Assembly: GCA_947483545.1 (NCBI GenBank)
Contig: CANKNP010000195.1
Span: 1 to 9,700, forward strand
DNA from: Deltaproteobacteria bacterium
GTDB lineage: Bacteria > Myxococcota > UBA796 > SXON01
DNA length: 9,700 bases
Reading direction: 5' to 3'
Of this stretch, positions 5,364-9,700 are shown piece after piece. Both the position numbers and the translations under genes were made by a program. How positions within the stretch are numbered: the stretch's first letter is position 1; the number at the start of each line of letters is the position of its first letter. The notes under the pieces are model-generated. The model had not been told where the DNA came from. It did not search any database and was given only the letters and a program-made list of their open reading frames with translations.

Positions 5364-7771
5364 TATCTGGGCTCTTCGTCGGCCCCGGCGCCCCGATCCT
5401 CGTCCAGGTAGCCGATCGCCTGGAGCGCAGCGGCGCTCTCCGCGTCAAACCCCGACAGTTCGTCGCCGAAGGGCGGGGGCACCAGCGCCCAACTGGCAAC
5501 GTAGGATCGCCCGGAGCGGCTGACCTTGGCCAGGGGCGTGGAGCCCAGGCCCGGCTCGCGAACGATCAGCGGCTGCGTCGCTCCCTTGTCGATGAACAGC
5601 GCAGCACCCTGCACGGCCTGGAGGGGCGGGAGCTTCGGCAGCACGTAAACTTCCCGTTGCGCGGCCCCGTTCGTCGAAAATCGGATCTCGACCACAGCCG
5701 TCACGCTGCCGTCCTCCGCCGTCTCCTCGGCCACCTCCACCTCAGCATCCGCGTGGTTCGTCGGCTCGTCGCCAAGCCACCACGCCTCCACGCCCCCGGG
5801 CACCCGAAGGCTCACCGCGCCCTTGCCTCGCGAGCCCACAGGGGTCACGCGGAACACCGTGTGCACGGGCACGTCGAGCGCGCGCTCCAGGGCGGCGCGC
5901 CCTGCCGCGAAGTCGCCGCGGTCCCGGCCCTGCTGCTCGGTGGGGTCGGCCTGCAGGTCGAAGACACGCTCGCCCCCCGCGCGGCTCACCCACTTCTCCC
6001 CGTTCTGCAGGCTCCCCCAGGCGTTCGCGCCGTACAGCAGCCTGCCGAACGCGAGCGATCGGTCTACGAATCGGTCGTCCGGCTCGCCCCGCGCGAGGCC
6101 GGCGAGCGAGAATCCGTCGAAGTCCGCGCCACCCAGGCCGAGCAGGTCCAAAACCGTGGGGGTGACGTCCAAGAGGCTGACCGGCTCCGGCACCCGCCGC
6201 GGCGCGAGCCCACCCCCCGAGACGATCAGCGGCACGCGGAGCAGCTCGTCGTACAGCGTGTGGCCATGCTCCAAATCCCCGTGGTCGAAGAACTCCTCGC
6301 CGTGATCTGAAAAAACGACCACGAGCGCGTCCGGCCCAGCGACGGTGAGCAGCCTCGCGATCGCGTCGTCCACGGCTGCGAGGTTCTGGTCGTACCGGTC
6401 CGCAAGATAGGTGCGGACCTGATCGCGCTTGCCCTTGCCCTTGGAGTACTGCATGAGCGCGGTGCGCGCAAACCCGCTGCCGAGGCCCGGAAGATCCTGC
6501 TTGGCGTAGCGGGACCGGTAGGGCCAGAGCTCCTTGTAGGGGAGGTGCAGGTCCATGAAGTGCACAAGGAGCAGCGCGTCCTCATCGGGGTGACGTTGCA
6601 GAAAGTCGATGCCGCGCTCGACCTCGTAGTCGGCATACGGCAGGTTCTGCGCGACATGTTCACCCCAGCCCTGCGCCATGTCGAAGTTGCCGGTCAGGTA
6701 GATGTTGCCGACGAACGCGCCGGTGGCCCACCCCCGCGCGCCGAGGGCCTGCTGGAGCCGGAGCGTCGAGGACCAGCGCTCAGGCTGCATCCCCGAGAGC
6801 ACAGTCCGCGCGCTCGGCAGCGTCCAGGGGGCGACGGACCGGGCGTCTTCGAACACAACGCCGTTGGCGGCGAGCTTGTCGAGCTTTGGGGCGGGGGCGC
6901 GCTCGTAGCCGTAGGTGCCGAGGTGATCCCGTCGCAGCGTGTCGATGAACGCCATGACGACGCGTTTTGGGGCCGCAGTGGGGACAACCACGCGGGGCTC
7001 GGCGACGAAGGCGTAGTCGGCGTGGGGATCGGCGTCGTCCACGCGGAATTCAAGCCGGGAGGTGGTGTCGCCCTCCGCTGCGAGAGAGACCTCGTAGGGC
7101 TCAAACCGGCCGGGGTGCAGACGAAAAGTCCCGGCGATGCGGTCGCCTGCGCGCACGGTGAGCGTGGCGCCGTCGCTCACCGCCCCGCGTGCGACCTCGG
7201 GGGGCACGATCGCGGCGGAGAACCGGAGCACCGCGCCCGCGGGGATGTCCACCTGCCAGGCAATGCGGGCCGGCGCGGGGAGCAGCAGCCCGGTGCGGGT
7301 GGTGGTGTCCACTTGAAGGGAAGAACGGGCGCCTTTCAGCCCAGCATCGTCGCCCGCGCCGTCGAGGATCGTCTGCCTGCGCTCGGCATCCGGCCACCGC
7401 ACCATGAACTCCTCCGGGGTCGGGCGCGGGTCACCCTTTGCGACCCGGACCTTGAGCCCGTGGGCGGAGTAGGACCAGGTCTGGCCTCGGTCATCCCCCA
7501 GCGCGAATCCAAGCTTTTTGCCGTTCCGCCGCACCTCCATGCCGGGCGGCATGCTGCTGAGGAACATCACGCGCGGCCGTACCGGCAACGCGATCTCATA
7601 GGTGCGGACGCCCTGCTGCACGCCTGTCAGGCGGAACGCGCCGGTCACGGGGATGTCCGTAGAGGACGCGGCGACACCCGATCCGCGGCTCAGCTCCGCC
7701 GGGGGCAGCTCAGCCAGACCGACGCCGGACGCAGCCGCGAGACCCACCGCCAGAGCCAGCCCGTGAAGCAT
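5363..7771 (-). CDS. Sulfatase-like hydrolase/transferase (alkaline phosphatase superfamily), Thr-type active site, exported
   Basis: An 802-residue enzyme. Residues 1-20 (MLHGLALAVGLAAASGVGLA) look like a signal peptide, though without an N-terminal Arg or Lys. Residues about 40-265 are beta-rich (FRLTG, LRFSAAIVPPEVA, LEFRVDDADPHADYAF), like the N-terminal sandwich found ahead of many secreted sulfatases. The catalytic domain begins at about 270: AFIDTLRRDHLGTYGYER with metal ligand Asp277, APWTLPSAR at 314-322, HFMDLHLPY (404-411), and FSDHGEEFFDHG with Asp489 and His490. Thr317 sits where sulfatases carry the Cys or Ser that becomes formylglycine, so hydrolysis of a phospho-ester or a transferase role is as plausible as sulfate-ester cleavage. 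A beta-rich insert of about 150 residues (620-770) precedes the common family tail LQAIGYL (783-789). It starts 12 bp after the protease stop, and its own stop overlaps the next GTG. The substrate is unknown. Confidence 0.87.
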   Translation of the reverse strand: MLHGLALAVGLAAASGVGLAELPPAELSRGSGVAASSTDIPVTGAFRLTGVQQGVRTYEIALPVRPRVMFLSSMPPGMEVRRNGKKLGFALGDDRGQTWSYSAHGLKVRVAKGDPRPTPEEFMVRWPDAERRQTILDGAGDDAGLKGARSSLQVDTTTRTGLLLPAPARIAWQVDIPAGAVLRFSAAIVPPEVARGAVSDGATLTVRAGDRIAGTFRLHPGRFEPYEVSLAAEGDTTSRLEFRVDDADPHADYAFVAEPRVVVPTAAPKRVVMAFIDTLRRDHLGTYGYERAPAPKLDKLAANGVVFEDARSVAPWTLPSARTVLSGMQPERWSSTLRLQQALGARGWATGAFVGNIYLTGNFDMAQGWGEHVAQNLPYADYEVERGIDFLQRHPDEDALLLVHFMDLHLPYKELWPYRSRYAKQDLPGLGSGFARTALMQYSKGKGKRDQVRTYLADRYDQNLAAVDDAIARLLTVAGPDALVVVFSDHGEEFFDHGDLEHGHTLYDELLRVPLIVSGGGLAPRRVPEPVSLLDVTPTVLDLLGLGGADFDGFSLAGLARGEPDDRFVDRSLAFGRLLYGANAWGSLQNGEKWVSRAGGERVFDLQADPTEQQGRDRGDFAAGRAALERALDVPVHTVFRVTPVGSRGKGAVSLRVPGGVEAWWLGDEPTNHADAEVEVAEETAEDGSVTAVVEIRFSTNGAAQREVYVLPKLPPLQAVQGAALFIDKGATQPLIVREPGLGSTPLAKVSRSGRSYVASWALVPPPFGDELSGFDAESAAALQAIGYLDEDRGAGADEEPR

Positions 7772-7783
7772 TCGGAGCCGGGT

Positions 7784-9235
7784 TTAGACGCCCGTGATCC
7801 GCCGGCGACGCGAGAGCAGGGCCAAGCCCGAGAGCCCCGCGACGAAGCCGCCCGCTGCGCCAGGCGCAGTGGAACAACCACCACCGCTGTCGCTGACCTC
7901 GACGACGAGGGAGCCGGCCTGTAGACCCGCCGGCCCGCCGACGTTCATCACGACGACGTAGCTGCCCGCCTCGGGAAAGTTGATCTGCGGGGCCCAAGCG
8001 CCCAACGACTCGCCGCCCTCGACGTCCGTGCCGTTGAAGTCCACGCGGTTCGCATCCGAGATGTCCGCGGAGGAAGTGCCCTTGTAGGCCTCCCAGACGA
8101 TGGTGTCCACGCACCCGTAGGTCGAAACGTCGGTATAGTTGATGGTCTGCCAATCGAGGCCGTCGATCTCCTTCATCTCGAAGAAGCCGCCCGCGCCCTC
8201 CTCGGGGGCCGGGGGATCACAGGCCACGATGTAGCCGAGCGAGGTGGTGGACACGGTCTGGGCATCGCAGACGTCGCTCTCAATCACGATGGTGGCCGTG
8301 ACGCTGAACTGACCGACGGACGTGTACGTATGGCAGGGGTTGTTGTCGGGATCGTCCTCGCCATCCGCGACAACCCAATCCGCCGACTCGCCATCGCCGA
8401 ACTCCCAATGCTGCGAGAGCACGCGGACGGTGTCGTCGTTGATATCCACCGAGAAGCAGGCCTCGAACGGGACAGCGCCCGTGCGGTCGGTACCGACGAC
8501 ATCGCCCGCGAGCCCACCGCCGGAGATCACGATGCTCGGCCCGTAGATGCTGGTGATGCCCGCGACATCATCTGCGTTCGGGCTGGCTTCGTCCGTGTTG
8601 CAACCGGAACGCTGCCAGAACATCGTCGCTTCCTGCGCGAGGGGGTCGGTGCAGGACTCACCATCGTCACAGGAGTGGCCCATCCCCCAAGAGTGCCCAA
8701 TCTCGTGGGTGGCGGTGCTCTCGATAAAACCGCTCTGGCAGTCGCCGGCCTCGACCTCTTCGGTCGTCGCCCAATCGACGTTCGCGGCGAACACGATGTC
8801 TCCGTCGCCAATATGGTAGTAGCGCTGGCCGTTCCAGGTCACGCTCGCACCATCCGGGGCGCTATAGCTCACGCCCAGGACGCCCACGCCGAGCTCCCCG
8901 GCTGGGTCGTCCCAGTAGATCTTCTGGCCGCCGTCGTAGTCGGGCTCCCCGAGGTCGCTGGTGCCCGTGTACTGGTTGGCGATGGCGGCGCACTGTGCGG
9001 CCTCCTCCCAGTTGTCCCAGGACTTCTGCAGCACCTCGAGCGGGTAGCCTTCGGGCAGGGAGTCCTCGACATCATCGTCCATGGACCAACAGCGCCGCAG
9101 CCGACCATCGTCGCCCTCGACCTCGTTGCCCTCCTCGTCCAACTCGGCGCAATCATCCGCGGAAGACCACGCAAAACCAGTGAGCTTGTATGCCAATGCC
9201 GGATCGGAGACGTATGCAAGGAGAGAGAGCAGCAT
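7784..9235 (-). CDS. Secreted metzincin (matrixin-like) zinc protease with PKD-like domains and MYXO-CTERM-like tail
   Basis: A 483-residue exported protease. A short signal peptide (MLLSLLAYVSDPALA) precedes mature YKLTGF. The zinc site is STATHEIGHSWGMGH: His177, Glu178, His181, Gly184 and His187 fit the metzincin pattern HExxHxxGxxH, and ATMFW (Met205) supplies the Met-turn; YGPS (231-234) closes the domain. Residues 235-335 contain a PKD-like domain (HWEFGDGESADW, CHTYTSVGQFSVTATI), and 360-448 a second beta-sandwich. The C-terminus, GGGCSTAPGAAGG then FVAGLSGLALL then RRRR (451-479), matches the MYXO-CTERM plan: Cys454, a hydrophobic helix and an Arg cluster, a signal for processing and surface anchoring. 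I chose ATG 9235 because GGGG lies about 7 bases ahead; GTG 9238 would add one Met. The start overlaps the upstream TGA (TGATG), so the two genes are probably coupled. Cys pairs suggest an oxidising environment. Substrate unknown. Confidence 0.88.
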   Translation of the reverse strand: MLLSLLAYVSDPALAYKLTGFAWSSADDCAELDEEGNEVEGDDGRLRRCWSMDDDVEDSLPEGYPLEVLQKSWDNWEEAAQCAAIANQYTGTSDLGEPDYDGGQKIYWDDPAGELGVGVLGVSYSAPDGASVTWNGQRYYHIGDGDIVFAANVDWATTEEVEAGDCQSGFIESTATHEIGHSWGMGHSCDDGESCTDPLAQEATMFWQRSGCNTDEASPNADDVAGITSIYGPSIVISGGGLAGDVVGTDRTGAVPFEACFSVDINDDTVRVLSQHWEFGDGESADWVVADGEDDPDNNPCHTYTSVGQFSVTATIVIESDVCDAQTVSTTSLGYIVACDPPAPEEGAGGFFEMKEIDGLDWQTINYTDVSTYGCVDTIVWEAYKGTSSADISDANRVDFNGTDVEGGESLGAWAPQINFPEAGSYVVVMNVGGPAGLQAGSLVVEVSDSGGGCSTAPGAAGGFVAGLSGLALLSRRRRITGV

Positions 9236-9700
9236 CACCGCACCCCAGACTGAAGGTTGTTGATGGCGCGAAGACGTTCGAGGCTGGCGCCGGGGATCGG
9301 CTTGCCGTCCCAGCCGAGCTTGACGCGGTCCGTGATCTGGGCCTCGATGGTGGCGAAGCTCACGCGATCCGCCACAGGCGGATTCGGAAGGAAACGGTAG
9401 TCCCAGGCGCGGTCATGGGAGACGAAGAAGCGCACGACCATGTCTTCGCCGTCCGCGGGGTTCTGCTTCACCGAGTACTTGCCCAGCGACAAGCCGACGT
9501 TCAGGTAGCTGCCGTCGTGGCGCTCGGTCAGGAGCACCAGCACGTCCTCGCCGACGCCGTACCGTGGCGCGCCCTCCACGGGGGTCGTGACCCCGTCGAG
9601 CTCCCCACCGGGCACCAGGATTTCGATCTGCTCAAGCGGCGCGCCTTTCAGCGTGCGGGAGACATCCAGCGTGACCATCGTCGCAACGCCGTAAGCACCC
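9235..9700 (-). CDS. Protein of unknown function paired with a metalloprotease (partial, 5' end outside window)
   Basis: The frame is open from the right edge (beginning AYGVATMVTLDVS) to TGA at 9237-9235, about 154 visible codons. A Met codon at 9678 lies inside the apparent first strand, has no ribosome-binding site, and is preceded by sequence that reads as more of the same domain, so the true start is probably beyond the window. Recognisable stretches are TLDVSRTLKGAP, EILVPGGELDG, GAPRYGVGEDVLVLLTER and GLSLGKYSV. From memory these match an uncharacterised family of small secreted beta-rich proteins often encoded directly before matrixin-like proteases in Myxococcota; I could not search this. 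The visible part has no membrane helix. Its stop overlaps the protease start (TGATG). A role in folding, inhibiting or exporting the protease is a guess from that pairing. Confidence 0.75.
   Translation of the reverse strand, partial: GAYGVATMVTLDVSRTLKGAPLEQIEILVPGGELDGVTTPVEGAPRYGVGEDVLVLLTERHDGSYLNVGLSLGKYSVKQNPADGEDMVVRFFVSHDRAWDYRFLPNPPVADRVSFATIEAQITDRVKLGWDGKPIPGASLERLRAINNLQSGVR

Noticed and set aside
4698..5411. 237-codon open frame on the plus strand
   Set aside because: It opposes the leftward membrane-protein gene, which has operon overlap, G/C-ending codons and a membrane helix; the plus frame is Arg/Pro/Gln-rich without features.
6545..7924. 459-codon open frame on the plus strand
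   Set aside because: It is antisense to the sulfatase-like gene and the end of the protease gene, and looks like a typical GC-rich shadow with no motif.
8330..9253. 307-codon open frame on the plus strand
   Set aside because: It is antisense to the metzincin gene, whose HExxHxxGxxH site, signal peptide and sorting tail make the minus strand the coding one.

Overview
The window is gene-dense, GC-rich bacterial DNA, probably chromosomal, most likely from a Myxococcota/deltaproteobacterial-type organism. The reasons are a secreted metalloprotease ending in a MYXO-CTERM-like tail (Cys, small residues, hydrophobic helix, Arg cluster), a lipoprotein with a MopE-type Asp/Cys metal-binding motif, a sulfatase-fold enzyme with a long beta-rich N-terminal extension, and strongly G/C-ending codons throughout. 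The taxonomic call is an inference from protein style; no marker gene is present.

Left part (1-4017). A leftward lipoprotein gene, cut by the window edge, diverges across 41 bp from a rightward three-gene run. That run holds a helical-repeat protein of unknown function (356-1180), a formimidoylglutamate deiminase HutF of histidine breakdown (TTG start at 1177, overlapping the previous stop), and, 9 bp later, a large acidic surface lipoprotein with three Ig/cadherin-like repeats, a MopE-type motif and a PPC-like C-terminal domain.

Middle (4024-4723, minus strand). tadA, the tRNA adenosine deaminase that makes inosine-34, is followed after 20 bp by tRNA-Ser(CGA) and after 8 more bp by tRNA-Ser(GGA). 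The last tRNA lies tail-to-tail with the lipoprotein gene only 6 bp away.

Right part (4791-9700, minus strand). A tightly packed, probably co-transcribed set of exported or membrane proteins: a protein running off the right edge, a metzincin protease with PKD-like domains and a MYXO-CTERM-like tail, an 802-residue sulfatase/alkaline-phosphatase-superfamily enzyme with Thr where the formylglycine Cys usually sits, and a small tail-anchored protein with a GTGEVT repeat and a C9 tract just after its GTG start. Two of the three junctions overlap (TGATG or GTGATG, and TAGTG); the third is 12 bp.

Most of this is recognisable household or surface biology. Nothing here is a clear new defence, mobile or RNA system. 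The most unusual candidate is the secreted protease / Thr-type sulfatase / repeat-protein cluster; the rest are smaller curiosities.
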